Positions 31,496 to 43,434 of a DNA stretch of 64,000 bases are shown piece after piece; the first letter of the stretch is position 1; every line of letters begins with the position of its first letter. The position numbers and the translations under genes were made by a program. The stretch is from Heterohyrax brucei. Taxonomy: Eukaryota; Chordata; Mammalia; Hyracoidea; Procaviidae. The DNA is taken from positions 58,992,001 through 59,056,000 of the forward strand of contig CM053158.1 in the NCBI GenBank assembly GCA_028571685.1, given 5' to 3'. The notes under the pieces were generated by a model. It ran no database searches. It was not told where the DNA came from and worked only from the letters and a program-made list of their open reading frames with translations.

Positions 31496-32054
31496 GATAG
31501 GCTAAAATAAAAATGAGCATCACCCATAAGTATTGTGCTCCTTTAAAAAAAAATCATATTTATGAAAGTAAACAGTCAAAAATTGTTTTAAAACAAAGAC
31601 GAGAATGTAAGGGGGCAGAGAAACTAGATTAATGGAAACAGAACAACCAGAAGAGAAATAGTGAGAATGTTCAAACATTGCAAAGACTATATATCCAATG
31701 TCACTGAACAACTTGTATAGAGATATTATTTAAAAATAAATAAACAAATAAATAAAATTCTTACGGGATTTGAATGAATCAATTTTATATCAACAGATAC
31801 AATATTTAAAGCAGCAATTTTTAACCTAGCCTCATTTTTAATTATTGAAATTATCTGCACATTTTTGAAAGCTTTTGAAACTATTAAAAGATGAGGAGCT
31901 ATGAATGTCTAGAAAAGGAAAGTAGCAAATCCTTTAGCACTGAGCAGGAACACTGGCCTTTTTTAAAAAAAGAAGGTTAGTAGCTCAGTAGACAATACTC
32001 TTTGTATAAAGAAAAAAACAGATACAGGACATGTATTTGCTTTGCAACTATTTT
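31496..32054. other. AT-rich, no recognised gene
   Basis: Long A- and T-runs. Probably old LINE debris, but no signature survives. Confidence 0.35.
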
Positions 32055-32390
32055 TTTTTAGATGATTAAGTGAAAGATACGGTCTTGTTTCAGCTTTTGT
32101 CTCATCTCTGTTTCATTGGTCTCTATGTCTCTTTCCGTACCAGTACCAGGCTGTTTGGACTACTGTGGTAGTGTAACAGATTCTAAGGTCAGGTAATGTG
32201 AGTCCTCCCACTGTGTTCCTCTTCTTCAGTAGTGTCTTACTTATCCAGGGTTTCTTCCCTTTCCAAACAAAGTTGGTGATTTGTTTCTCCACCTCTGCTT
32301 TGCAAACTTTTTTGCTTCCGACCTTTGACTTTGCTGACAAGTACTGTAGAAGTTGTTCACCCTTCTGAAAAGAAAAATTCATTCTTTTTC
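32055..32390 (-). repeat. L1 ORF2 C-terminal fragment
   Basis: On the minus strand 32113-32382 codes for KQITNFVWKGKKPWISKTLL and GGLTLPDLRICY, then AWYWYGKRHRDQ, the region after the L1 reverse transcriptase. A short L1 tail piece (gattaagtgaaag) lies next to it. Confidence 0.82.
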
Positions 32391-33319
32391 ATCTTATTTT
32401 TCCTTGAGTTAAAAGGTGTCTTCATTACTAGTTGGTATTCATACTAATAACATCCCGGATCCTAGCATCATTTCTAATATGTGTTATATTTGCCTATTAA
32501 CCACAGGTTAACAAAACAAAACCATATACAGAGAGAAAAATAAAGAAAAAAGGAAGGAAGGAAGGAGGCTGGATATTCACTTCCAGAATGAGATGTGAGA
32601 AGCTCCACAGACATACTCTTCAGAAAAGCACTCATAACTAGTGAAAAATATTTTTAAATTATACTGTTATAAAAGCACATAAAATCTCTGGGAGTCCTCT
32701 TCGGTGAGAACAATGAGAACCGTGACAGCAGGGCCACCCCCTCCTTCTGGCCCTGCCGAGTTCACCATCTCGAAGCTCTGTTCCAGGCAGATTGGCAAAG
32801 AGAACTGGGGTTCCAGTTCCCAGGTAAGGAATGCAGCGTCTCTCCAGGAGAGTCAGGCCCACACCATTCCTCAATCCCCAAGACGCAAAGACTAAATTTC
32901 AGGCAAATGTGTCCAAGAGGATAGAGGCTCTCTCTCTTCCTTCAGTCCTTACACATAGGGCACAGAATCTACCCCAACATGGTAGAGTGGGAATAGCAGG
33001 CCCCACTAACCTTTGCCTTGCCTTACTTGTAAGGCAGAGGCTCCATACTGGGAGAGAAAAGCTCGTAAGACAAGAGACTACTGCTCCCCTCCAGAACCCT
33101 CTTTTTTAAAGCAGGTGTGTCATCCTGAGAGAAGCAAACCAGCTTCTACTGGCTTCTAATTCGACTCTCAGCTGAGTATCAGTAGCTCAAAGACCTTCTC
33201 CAGAGCAGAAGCAAGCCATCAAGAGAGAACACTGAAGCTTTCCCCCAAGGGACTACTTTATTTAGAACAGAGTGTGGGAAAGTTCAAGCCTAAGGGCCTG
33301 ACTTCAGTGATATATTTAT
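32391..33319. other. Unassigned region
   Basis: Includes an (aagg)n microsatellite at 32550-32570 and a moderately GC-rich stretch at 32690-33120, with 60-92 codon frames on both strands and no recognisable domain. Confidence 0.35.
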
Positions 33320-33749
33320 TTCCTAGGGTTTCTGTAACAAATTGCTGCAAATTATACAGCTTGAAACAACAGACATTTGTTTCATTGCTGTCCTAGAGAC
33401 TAGGTGTCTAAATTCAGGATATTAGCAGGGCCATGTTCTCTCCAAAGGCTCTAGGGGAATATCCTCTCTTGTCTCTTGCAGCTTCTGGTAACCCCTGGAG
33501 CTGCTTAGCAATGGAACTTAGGTGACTATCGCCTTCCTCACTTGGCCGTCTTTCCTCTGCATCTCTCTGGATTCCTTCTCCTCTTTTTCTATGGATACCA
33601 GTCACTAGATAAGGACTCACCCTACTCCAGTATGGCCTCAAGTTAACTTAAATAATACATATACTAAACCGTCTTTCCAAATAAGGTCATACTCACAGGG
33701 CTTAGAAATTCAGCATATTTATTTGAGAAACACAATTCAGCCTATGACA
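33320..33749 (-). repeat. Old MaLR LTR (MLT1/MST class)
   Basis: Minus-strand copy: tttctgtaacaaattgctgc, ggccatgttctctccaaagg, aataaggtcatactcacag, cacaattcagcctatgac. This is the pan-eutherian family, older than the afrotherian LTRs in this window. Confidence 0.72.
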
Positions 33750-33972
33750 GGTGTTAAGCAAACACTGGTAGTTCCATGACAGCAGCAAATTAAACTTTAG
33801 GCCAGTTAGCTAATCAGAGAAAACGAAAAAGAGAAGGAGAATTAAGAAAAGACCTCCAGGAGTCAAACAAACCTCAAAGACTGGCCTTACTCCTTCAAAG
33901 GGACTCATTTAGTTGGATCTAACTGTGGAACAATGCTCCACGGCATTGCTGAAAACAATAGGAAAATCAGCC
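33750..33972. other. No recognised feature
   Basis: Short unassigned stretch, purine-rich. Confidence 0.35.
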
Positions 33973-34137
33973 AGTACCCTGGGAGCACAGTGGCTGAGTG
34001 CTGCAGCTGCTAACCAAAAGGTCAGAGAGCTCAAATCCACCAGGCGCTCCTTGGGAACTCTAAGGGGACGTTCTACTCTGTCCTACAAGGTCACTATCAG
34101 TCCGAATTGACTCAGCAGCAGTGGGTTTTTTTGTTTG
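33973..34137 (+). repeat. AfroSINE, standard type
   Basis: taccctgggagcacagtggc, aatccaccaggcgctccttgg, ccgaattgactcagcagcag, then a T-rich tail. Confidence 0.87.
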
Positions 34138-34394
34138 GTAGGGCTGGGTGTGCCACTAACAGAGGCAGATAGCATAGAAAAGAGATCAGGAAAACAGACA
34201 AAGAGAACCTTACTAAAAACACAGTCATCCCAGGGTGACCGTGTGAGGAGCAACACCAGGCTGCCCACTATGGGGAAAATAAATTTCACCACAACAGCCC
34301 AGCAAAGTGACTCAACAAGTAAGTCAGACAACAGCAACAAAAAGCCTTTGTGCAGCGGGAGCAGGTGGGATCAGGACTCAGAGCTCTAACAGTA

Positions 34395-36135
34395 TGTAAT
34401 CTAATGTGTCCAATTTCAAACAAAAAAATAATTAGACTACAAAGAAACAGAAAAAATGTGATCCACATAAAGGGAAAAAGGTAGGCATAGAAACCGTCCA
34501 TAAGAGCCCAGATGCAAGACTTAACAAAGACTTCACAGCAGCCACTATAAATGTGTTCAAAGGACTAAATTCTTCAACTACACTTCAAAAATTACAGGAA
34601 GCTATGATGACAACACCTCATTAAATAGAAAATATTAGTACAGAGATAGAAATAATCTTTTTTCAAAAAAGGATAAAATGGAAATTCTAAACTATAACAA
34701 CTTAAATAAAAAGGTCCCTAGAAAGATTAGCAGTAGATTCGAAATGGCAGGAGATATAATCAGTGGCCTTAAGTATAGACCAATAGATAGTATGCAATTG
34801 AAGAATAAAAATAAAAAATAATAAATAGAAATCTGGACATCATCAGGCATGCCGACATATGCATAACGGGATTACTAGAATTAGAGGACACAGAGAGAAA
34901 TGAGCAGAAAATACAATAAAAAAAAATGACTGAAAACTTCCCTAAATTGATGAAAAATATTAAACTATACATTCAAGAAACACAACAAATTTAAAGTAGA
35001 AAAAAATACAGAACGATCTAACCCAAACACATAATGAAAATATTAAAGGTCAAAACAAAAAAAAAAATCTCAAAAGCAGCAAGATAAATATGACTGGTTG
35101 CCAACAAAAGACACCGCCCCCCATGAGACTAACAGAAACCACAGAGGGAAGCAAGTAGGGAAGTGATGTATTCAAAGTGGTAATGAGGGAAAACTGACAA
35201 GAAAGAATCTTAAACCTGGCAAAGCTATCTTTCAAAAATTAAGGCACAGTACAGACACTCTTAGATACACAAAAACAGAGAATTTGTTGCTAGCAGAACC
35301 CATCTGTCAAGTGGTGACAGTAGGTGGTGAGGGAGTTCCTCAGGGGAAATCCAAAAGCAGCCATCATACACAGAAGGCAGGGACAGTCTGAAGACAGAGC
35401 AACGACTCCAGGCTGAATAAGTAGTCTAAGATGTGTGGTCACTTTTGAAGTGGGGAAAATTTACATACAAAGGGAGATCCCGGGTGGCAGCAGAATGGGT
35501 ACATCTATGCTACTTCCCCAAGTTCCAGAAATTATACAGAGGAACTAACATGGGTTTGTCAGGCTGGCCCCCTTCCTCATGGCCAGGATGTCCATATGTC
35601 ATCCTTTGGAATCCAGGTTCCTTCAAAGACGTTGTTTCTTGCATGAAGAACGCTACGTTCCTTGCCCTCCTACTCATTACGAGAAATGGAATGTCTATCA
35701 GGACAGTGGTCGGCTTCATGCCTGGAGGCAGCTTGCGGGTCCTAGACGGGTCATGTGCTCATCTGCTCTCCCAGAACCACCTTACATGAAATAGCAAAGG
35801 AAGCTCTTCTAGCTGAAAGCTAGTGACTCCAGAGAGTAATTCACAGCCACACAAATAAAGAACACTAATACAGGTGATTACGTAGTTATAAAAGGTAATA
35901 TAAATATATTTTTTTTCTTCTAGCTGGTTGTTAAAAAAAAATTAATTACAACAACATGCATATTGTATTATTGGACCTATACATACAGACATTATTATAT
36001 GTGACAATACAGCACAAAGGAGGTGGCAGGACCAAAGCTGTATTGGAGTCAATGACACTCCAGTGGTAACTCAAATCCACTGGAACAAATGAAGAGAACA
36101 GGAAAGGGCAATTAATGAGTTTCATGTATATCAAC
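34395..36135 (+). repeat. Old L1 (L1ME/HAL1-like) ORF1 and linker, interrupted
   Basis: Phrases in order: gcagccactataaatgtgttc, aggaagctatgatgacaac, gagatataatcagtggcctt, aaaacttccctaaattgatg, aaagctatctttcaaaaatt, agaatttgttgctagcagaac, then after a ~480-bp insert aataaagaacactaatacagg and tgtgacaatacagcacaaagg. All frames are decayed. Confidence 0.75.
35303..35782. other. Unassigned insert inside the old L1
   Basis: The L1 sequence breaks after gttgctagcagaacc (35288-35302) and resumes at ccttacatgaaatagc (about 35782). cagaacc appears at both edges and may be a target duplication. The insert is more GC-rich than its host and holds a 118-codon open frame (35433-35789) and a 69-codon frame on the other strand, neither recognised. 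It could be a processed pseudogene or an unknown element. Confidence 0.5.
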
Positions 36136-36179
36136 TTTACAAATTCAAAAATTAACCAAATACCTAATGCGATTGGTTT

Positions 36180-36350
36180 TCTGAGTTTAAAGGATTAGGT
36201 CTAGAGTCTCTTGGGACATGTTCGCCAATTGGCATAATATAATTCATAAAGTTAGATTCTATGTACTAGTTTGGTGAGTAGTACTTGGGGTCTTAAAAGC
36301 TGGTGAGTGGCCATCTAAGACACAACTGTTGGTCTCTGCTCATCCAGAGT
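36180..36350 (+). repeat. L1 3' UTR fragment, afrotherian type
   Basis: ccaattggcataatataattc, ggggtcttaaaagctggtgag and ggccatctaagacacaactg match the homologous stretches at 57700-57830 and 53230-53290 (reversed). Confidence 0.6.
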
Positions 36351-36363
36351 ACAGAAATATGAC

Positions 36364-36712
36364 TGCCAATTAAATTTGCAAGCTCATCCTGGAAAAAGTG
36401 TTACATACCTCATTGCTGAATATCACTATGGTCAGCTTCACAGTACTCCCCTTGGAAAGCTATAGAATGCTTCTAGGACCTAGTCCACCCTTCAAAGCAA
36501 CCTGGGGACTCTTTCTGGAATGGCCATCAGAGCCATTGTCATATTACTTTTGATGTCCTAAATGTAATCAAACTATGTTCCTTTCAATATTTCCTTTATC
36601 TTTAGGGTAAAGAAAAAGGTCAGCGCGGGCCAGATAAGGTGAGTAGGGAAGGTGTTTCAATACAGTCATTTATCTACTAAAAACTCCCTTACAGGCAACT
36701 ATTCAATTAAGG
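36364..36712 (-). mobile_element. Mariner 3' fragment (copy 3, minus strand)
   Basis: Read on the minus strand it runs from the CTACTCACCTTATCTGGCCC segment of the transposase (motif YSP-L-P) through the 3' end without any inversion. It lacks the inverted 5' arm of the two other copies. It breaks off at about the point where the arm junction lies in those copies. Confidence 0.75.
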
Positions 36713-37638
36713 AATCAATCAAAAGAATAATTAGAAAATATGTTTAGGGGAATGGAAACGAAGACACATTTAAAAAGAAGAAAAATGTCAAATTAATAAC
36801 CTAACTTTAAGACACTAGAAAAATAAAAGGAAACCGAATCTGAGTCAAGCAGAAGGAAATTATTAATAAAGATTAGAAAATAAATCAATTAATTAAAAAA
36901 TTTAACAACAATAAAGAAAATAAATGAAACCAAAATGTAGTTCTTTTCAGGACAACAAAATGGACAAACTTTTAGGTAGAATGACAAAAAAGAGAGAGAG
37001 TAAAGATTCAACTTATCAAAATCAGGAATGAAAGAGGGACATTGCTAACAACCTTACAGAAATAAAAAGGATTATAAAATACTACTATGAACACCTGTCA
37101 ACTTAGATGGAATGAATATGTTTCTAGAAAGGCATAAACCACTAAAAGGAACTCAAGAAAATATAGAAAGTCTAAATAGACCTATGAAAATAGATAGGTT
37201 TAATCAGTAATTCTTAAACTCCTACAAAGGAAATCTCAGGCCCAAACTACTTCACTGGTTCGTTCTATCAAACATTGTTTTAAAAGTTAATATAATCCTT
37301 CTCAAACTTTTTTAATAAATAAAAGAGGAGGAAAGACTTCTCAATTTGTTGTATAAAGCCAGCGTTAACCTGACACGGAAACTAGACAAAGACGCCATAA
37401 GAAAATAAATGTCTGCAATAACACCTTATGAATAGATACAAAAATTCTTAGCAAAACACTATCAAACAGAATCCAGCCACACATAAAAGGATTATACATC
37501 TTGAAAAAGTTCAGTACGAATTTGCTTTATCATCTGAAAATCAATGCAATACATCACATCAATAGAATAAAGAGAAAAAACACACACACGATTATCTCAA
37601 TAGATACAGAAAAAGCACTGACAAATTCAACACTCTTT

Positions 37639-37798
37639 GGAAACCATGGTGGCATAGTGGTTAAGTGCTACATCTACTAACCAAAAATTCAGCAGTTCAA
37701 ATCCGCCAGGTGCTCCTGGGAAACTCTATGGGATAGTTCTACTCTCTACTATAGGGTCGCTATGAGTTGGAATTGACTCAATGGAGTGAGTTGTTTTC
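37639..37798 (+). repeat. AfroSINE, standard type
   Basis: ggaaaccatggtggcatagtgg, cagcagttcaaatccgccagg, gagttggaattgactcaatgg. Well preserved and inserted in the L1 ORF2. Confidence 0.9.
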
Positions 37799-38257
37799 AT
37801 AAAAATAATAACTTCAACGAACTCAAAAACAAAAGGAATTTCATCAGCTTAATAAAGGGTATCTATGAAAAACCAAAGGTTGAATACTTTCCTGCTAAGA
37901 TATGGCACAAGACAAAGATGTTTGCTTTTACCATTTCTATTAAACACTGCACTGGAAGCTCTAACCAAAGCATTTAGAAAAAAACAAAACAATAGCCATC
38001 CAGATTGGAAAGAAAGAAGTGAAATTATATTTATAGACATGATCTTGAATGTAGAAAAGCCTAAGGAATTCACTAAAAATTTAGTAGAACTAATCAACAA
38101 GTTCAAAACAAGGTTACAACCTCAGTGTACAAAAATCAACTATATTGGCACTTGGCTTATAAATACTTGCAATAAGCAATCAAAAATGTGATTTTAAAAA
38201 ACTTTATTTATGAGAACATCAAAGGGAATAAAATATTTAGTAATAAATTTAACAGTA

Positions 38258-38306
38258 AAAAAACAAACCTTTTGCCATTGAGTAGATTCTGACTCAACAG
38301 AAGAGT
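38258..38306 (-). repeat. AfroSINE 3' fragment
   Basis: aaacaaaccttttgccattg and gtagattctgactcaacag correspond to the antisense 3' end of the SINE only. Confidence 0.6.
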
Positions 38307-39199
38307 GAAACTTGTACTCTGAAAATTATACATTTATTAAATGAATGAAAAAAACATTCCATGTTCATGTATTGGAAGACTTGATATTGTTAAACTGGCA
38401 TTACTCCTTATATTGATCAACAGATTCAACATAATCCTGACCAAAACTTCAACTGAATTCTTTGCAAAAATGGACAAGCCAATCCTAAAATTTAAATGGA
38501 AATTTAAGGACACCAGCATAGTTTTTTCTTGGAAAAGAAGAACAAAAGTTGGAGGACAAGTATCTCTCCATTTCAAAACTCATTACAAAGCAACAGTAAT
38601 CAAGATGATGTGGTACTGGCACAGGTTTAGACATATAGATCAATGAAATTAAGAGTCTAGAAATAGACCTACACATCAATGGTTGATTTATGACAAGGTG
38701 CCAAGACATTTCAATCAAAAAAGAGCAGTCTTCAACAAATGGATGTACAACAACTAGATATAAAAGAATAAATCTGGTCCTGTTATTTCATGTCATGCAC
38801 AAAACTTAGTTCAAAATGGGTCAAAGACTTAGATTTAAGGGCTAAAGCTAGAAAACTCTTAGATGAAAACATATGTGTCAATCTTTGTGACCTTGAGTTA
38901 GACAGTTGTTTTTTATATATGACACCAAAAGCACAAGCAAAGATAAACTGGACTTTTTCAATATTAAAAACTTTAAAAGATATTATTTAAAAAGTGACAG
39001 GATACCCCACAAAAATGTTTGAAGAAAATATTCCAAATCATGTATCTGGCATGAGTCTGATATCCAGAATATGTCATTTCTTTAAAAAACACGCACACTT
39101 AAAACTCAACAATAAGAAGTCCAAGTAATTCAATTAAAAAATATCCAGAGAAGATAAAATGGTCAATGAGTACACGAAACAGTGTTTAGCATTACCAGC

Positions 39200-39330
39200 T
39201 GTTGTTAGTGTTGCTAGTTTCCATTGAACTGGCTCTGATTCGTGTTGACCTTACTTATAACAGAAGGACACATTATCTGGTTCTCTGCTATTTTCATGAT
39301 CATTGGTGTGTTTGGGTCTGTTGTTTCAAC
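39200..39330 (-). repeat. AfroSINE/RTE 3'-end fragment
   Basis: gttgttagtgttgctagtttcc and ggctctgattcgtgttgacc are the shared AfroSINE/RTE tail in reverse. The adjoining sequence is not assignable. Confidence 0.5.
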
Positions 39331-39385
39331 TATTGAAGATTTCCTTTATTTTTGGTTTCCCTCCGCTTTACCAACTATCTTCATT

Positions 39386-39757
39386 ATCTAGTTGCTGCTA
39401 TAACAGATTAACACAAGTGTTTGGTTTTAACTAACAGAAACTTGTTTCTCACACTTTAGGAGGCCAGAAGTTCAAATTCAGGGTGCTAGCTTTCATGGAA
39501 AGCTTTCTCAGTTGGCTCTGGGGAAAGGTCCTTGGAGATCTCATGTGGTATAGATCTGTCTTCTCCCATTTGTGTTTCTTGCTGCTTGCTTAATCAGCTC
39601 TTTTATATCTCAAAAGCGATTGACTTAAGATACATTCTATACTAACACTGCCTCATTAACATGACAAAGAAAAGCTTATTCCCACATTGGATTATAACCA
39701 CAGGTATAGTAGAATTTACAACACGTATTTTTGGGGGAGCAAAAATCAAACCCACGA
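39386..39757 (-). repeat. LTR, MaLR-like afrotherian family (shortened)
   Basis: Minus-strand copy from aatcaaacccacgac back to tagttgctgctataacag. About 370 bp, so it has lost internal sequence relative to the ~520-bp copies. Confidence 0.75.
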
Positions 39758-39764
39758 CTAATCA

Positions 39765-39945
39765 TGATGTCTTTGTCTAGAAACTGGTCTTTCTTGATGG
39801 CATGCCTGAAATATGTGACCTGAAGTCTCACCATTCTCTCATCTAAGGAACATGTATCATTTGATTTCTTAACTGCTGCCTCCATGAATATTGATTCAAG
39901 TAGAATGAAATCATTAACAAGTTCAATTTTTTTCTCCACTTAATA
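39765..39945 (-). repeat. RTE-type LINE, C-terminal ORF fragment with internal deletion
   Basis: Minus-strand coding for KIELVNDFILLESIF followed closely by LDERMVRLQVTYFRHA and KKDQFLDKDIM. In the intact element these motifs are far apart, so an internal stretch of the C-terminal region is gone. Confidence 0.7.
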
Positions 39946-40017
39946 TAATGTTGTTTACCATTCCAGTTGTGAGGCAGAATTCATACTGATTTCTGTCATT
40001 TTTCACCTTCTTTATTG

Positions 40018-42435
40018 TTTTAGTTGTCTAGTAGCTGTAGCAGAAATACCACAAAGTAGGTAGTTTTAACAAACAGACATTTATTTTCTCAATGTTTAGG
40101 AGGCTGTAAGTCTGAATTCAGGATGTCAGCTCCAGGGGAAGTCTTTCTCTATTAGCTCTGAAGGAAGATTTTTGTCTCTTCTGAGCTTCTGTTTCTGGAT
40201 CATCTTCATGTCTCTTACCACGTGTCTTCCTCCATCTCTGCGTCTCCAAGCGAGACTGTAACCAGAGGCTGAGGGTGAGACTTACAATGTGTGTTTTGGG
40301 GGAACACAGTTCAATCCGTATCATTCCACCTTTTGGCACCTTGAAATTTCTGTCCTTGCCACATGCAAAATATATTCACCCTGTCACATCATTCCAAGAG
40401 TCTCAAATAAACTTCAAGTCCAAAATCTCATTTTCTGAATCAGCTAAATCAAATACAGGTAAGAGTTCAGGAATATTCCATCTTGGGGTAAAATTTCTCT
40501 TCATATGTGAACCTGTGAAATGTGGACTACAGGTTATGTGCTTCCAAAATACAGTGGTGACACAGGCACAAGATAGACATTTCTATTACAAATGGGAGAA
40601 ATTAGAGGGAAAGGAGGAATGTGGGGCACCAAGGAAGTCCAAAATCCAGCAGGACAATTTACATTAGCTCTCAAGGCCTGAAAATTATCCTGTACTTTGG
40701 GACCATCCAGGCAAGGACCCAGCTTCCTAGATTCTGGATGTTGGCCATGCTTCTCTGGATTCTGGGTGGAGGGCTGTCTTACTCATCTAGTGCTGCTGTA
40801 ACAGAAATACCATAAGCGATGGATTTAAGAAAAAAATAAGTTTATTCTGTCACAGTCCAGTAGGCTAAAACTCTGAATATAGGGCACTGGTTCCAGGGGA
40901 AAGCTTTCAGTCTCTGTTGACTCTAGAAGAAGATCTTAGTGATGCATCAGTCTTCCTCGATCCAGAAGCACCTCAGCACAGACACTTTAGGCCCAAATGA
41001 CACGCTCTGCTCCTGGTGCAGATTTCTTGGTAGTGTGAGGTCCTCAACTCTGTGCTCACTTCCCTTTCCTTTTTATCTCTTAAGAGAAAAAAGCTAGTAA
41101 GGCTACACCCCGGAGAAACTTCCTTTATGTTGGATCAGGGATGCAACCTTAGGAAGGGTGTTACAGTCTCATGTTAATCCCCTTTAAAATAATTTAATCT
41201 TGTCCCATTAACCACAGGCAAAGACTAGGATTTACAACATATATGAAAATTACAATCACAAAGTAGCAGACAATCACACAATACTGGGGAAGGGACATAA
41301 TTTAATCCATGACAAAGGCCTCAACCCTGGGATTAAGCTCTGCCTTCCAGACCCACTGGGATGGCAACCCTAGTCCATTAGCTGTGGGCAGGCTCATTCT
41401 CCTAGTCCATGTAAGTGGTGACCCCACCTACTTTGCCCCGGCAAGCCCTGTTCTTCAGCCCCTTGGGAATGGTTGCCCCACGCCCTTGACTTCAGGTGGT
41501 AGTCCCATCCCCCTGGCACAGCTTAAGGGCAGCCCCGCACTTTAGAGCTGAGTCAACAAAGAGCCTTCTCTTTGAAATCTTGGAGGCTGTGGCCCCTTCC
41601 TTTGAGAGCCAGAAGGTCATGGCCCCTCTTTTTAAAACCAAGAAAGCCTGTTTCCTGTGTTCCTACCAACAGTTCTGCTAAGCTCCACACTCTCTAGGGA
41701 TGGTCCTTTTCTTTTGTTGGAGGATAACAGATATAGTCCCTCTGACCTGTTTCCTGCCTGTAGAATTCCAAGAGGCAGAGAGCGTTCTTTCCTTTCTTTT
41801 TTTCTCTGTCCTCATTAGTCTAAGCTGATGGGTTTTCTGCTGTGGTAGCTGTTAAACCCATCAATCAATGTCTTTAATAAACTACAGAGTAGCCATGTCC
41901 TTAGTAAAAAGTCTAGGACACATGACTTTAGTTTGTTCAACAGAATTTTCCAAATCTTTAAGTTTTGTTTTCATTTTGCGTTGTTCATTTTTAAGTCCAT
42001 CTCTTTCCTTCTACATTTTACTGTAAGAAGCAAGGGAAAAAAAAATCACATGGCTCCTTAAGATCTTGCTTAGGAAGCTCCTTAGCCTAATATTCAAGCT
42101 CACCACTTACAAGTTCTATATTCCATCAAACATTTGAACATAATTCAAGTTATTTGACACTACCTAAAAATACCTCTCTTCCCCCATTGTGTAATCACGA
42201 GTTCAAGAAAATCTCGTTTTCTTTCAAACCTCACCAGAACTATGTTTAACTCCTACGTTTCTAGCAACACTTTGTTACCAGTGCTATATGTATTCTCTAA
42301 GATGATAGGGATTTTCTCTATAGTTAGTTCTCTTCACTTCCTTCAGAGCCTTCACCAGAATTGCCTTTGATGTCCAAATTTCTACCAAAAATCTCTTCAA
42401 AGTATTCTAGCCTTTTACTATTAGGCATACAGACA
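40018..42435 (-). mobile_element. MaLR-like element (THE1/MST class): 3' LTR and internal region, with a nested solo LTR
   Basis: 3' LTR at 40018-40322 (minus strand). Internal region at 40323-40774 and 41315-42435, with the family's typical non-coding phrases (cattccaccttttggcacc, aatgggagaaattagaggg, aagtccaaaatccagcagg). A separate solo LTR sits inside it. No 5' LTR is found, and no coding capacity remains. Old. Confidence 0.75.
40775..41314 (-). repeat. Solo LTR nested in a MaLR-like element
   Basis: 540 bp from tgtcttactcatctagtgc to tttaatccatgaca (minus strand). Flanks agggc (40770-40774) and aaggc (41315-41319) are a probable 5-bp target duplication with one change. Confidence 0.85.
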
Positions 42436-42439
42436 CATT

Positions 42440-43432
42440 TCTGTGTATGTGTGTGAGAGAGCGAGAGAGAGAGAGTAGATTTATCTCGGTGAAATGGTTC
42501 ACATGGTTGTGGAGGCTGGCAAGTCTGAAATCCATAGATCAGGCATCAGTCTGGAGACTTCTCCGGAGTCATGTGGTTGCAGGGACTGATGAACCCAAAA
42601 TCCGCAGGTCAAGCCAAAGTCTCCTAGTTCATAGGACTGTGGTTGCCAAATTTCAAGAATGAGAGGTAAGACGGCAGGTACCAAGAACTAGAGGTTAAAG
42701 AATGACAAATCTGATGCTGAGTTCACTTCACCAGAATATCTACATGTGTGGAATGCCATCCACATTCCCAAGGAAACACCACTTTCAACTAATTGGTGCT
42801 CACATCAGACCACAAAACGGTAGATGTTTTAGTCAGCTAGGGCTGCTCTAACAGAAATACCACAGAGTGGGTGGCTTTAACAAAGGAGGATTTATTCTTA
42901 CACAGTCCAGTAGACTACAAGTCCGTATCAGGATGTCCACTCCAGGGGAAGGCTTTCCCCTTGTCAGCTCTGGAGGAAAGTCCAGTATTGCATCAGTGTT
43001 TGTCCAGGGAGCATCTTGGCACAGGAACCTCAGGTCTGAAGGATGTGCTCTTCTCCTGGTGCTGCTTTCTTGATGGTAAGAGGTTCCCAATTCTCAGCTT
43101 GCTTCTCTTTCCTTTTATCTCTTGCAGGATGAAAGGATTAAGGGTGGGACAAGCCATACTCCAGGGAAACTCCCTTTACAGCTGAGCAGGGAGGTGATCC
43201 TATGAAGGGATTTACAGCCCCACCCTAATCCTTTAACATACAGCATAGGAAAACCAGAAAATGGGGGACAGTCACAAGATACTGGGAGTCATGGCCCAGC
43301 CATGTGGCCACACCTATTTTGGGGGAGACACAATTCAATCCATGACAGTAGGTGACTACATAACACCTGCCAAACCACTGAGAATCATGGCCTTGTCAAG
43401 TTAGCACATAACCTTAACCATTACACTTAGTA
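42440..43432 (-). repeat. LTR-like eutherian repeat, unnamed, interrupted by a solo LTR
   Basis: Left part 42470-42819 (atttatctcggtgaaatgg, tgtggaggctggcaagtctg), right part 43353-43432 (tcatggccttgtcaagttag, acataaccttaaccattac). It is of the same family as 44299-44718, on the opposite strand. A GA-repeat precedes it at 42450-42474. Confidence 0.55.
42825..43347 (-). repeat. Solo LTR, MaLR-like afrotherian family
   Basis: Full-length 523 bp, tgttttagtcagctaggg to cacaattcaatccatgaca (minus strand). 5-bp flanks gtaga (42820-42824) and gtagg (43348-43352). Confidence 0.9.
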
Positions 43433-43434
43433 AG

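Larger units (their letters stand above)
36740..39190 (+). repeat. Old L1 ORF2, long but decayed, with SINE insertions
   Basis: Runs from the pre-RT region (tcaggaatgaaagagggacat, aaaaggattataaaatactac) through the RT (ggtatctatgaaaaaccaaag; residues RYGTRQRCLLLPFLLNTALEAL in 37865-38190) to the C-terminus (FNIILTKTSTEFFAKMDKP at 38341-38646, then WVKDLDLRAKARKLL near 38800). Open pieces of about 100 codons survive between breaks. AfroSINE pieces lie at 37639-37798 and 38258-38306. Confidence 0.8.

Noticed and set aside
42447-42662. 71-codon frame starting MCVRERERES
   Set aside because: Produced by a GA microsatellite running into an LTR-like repeat.
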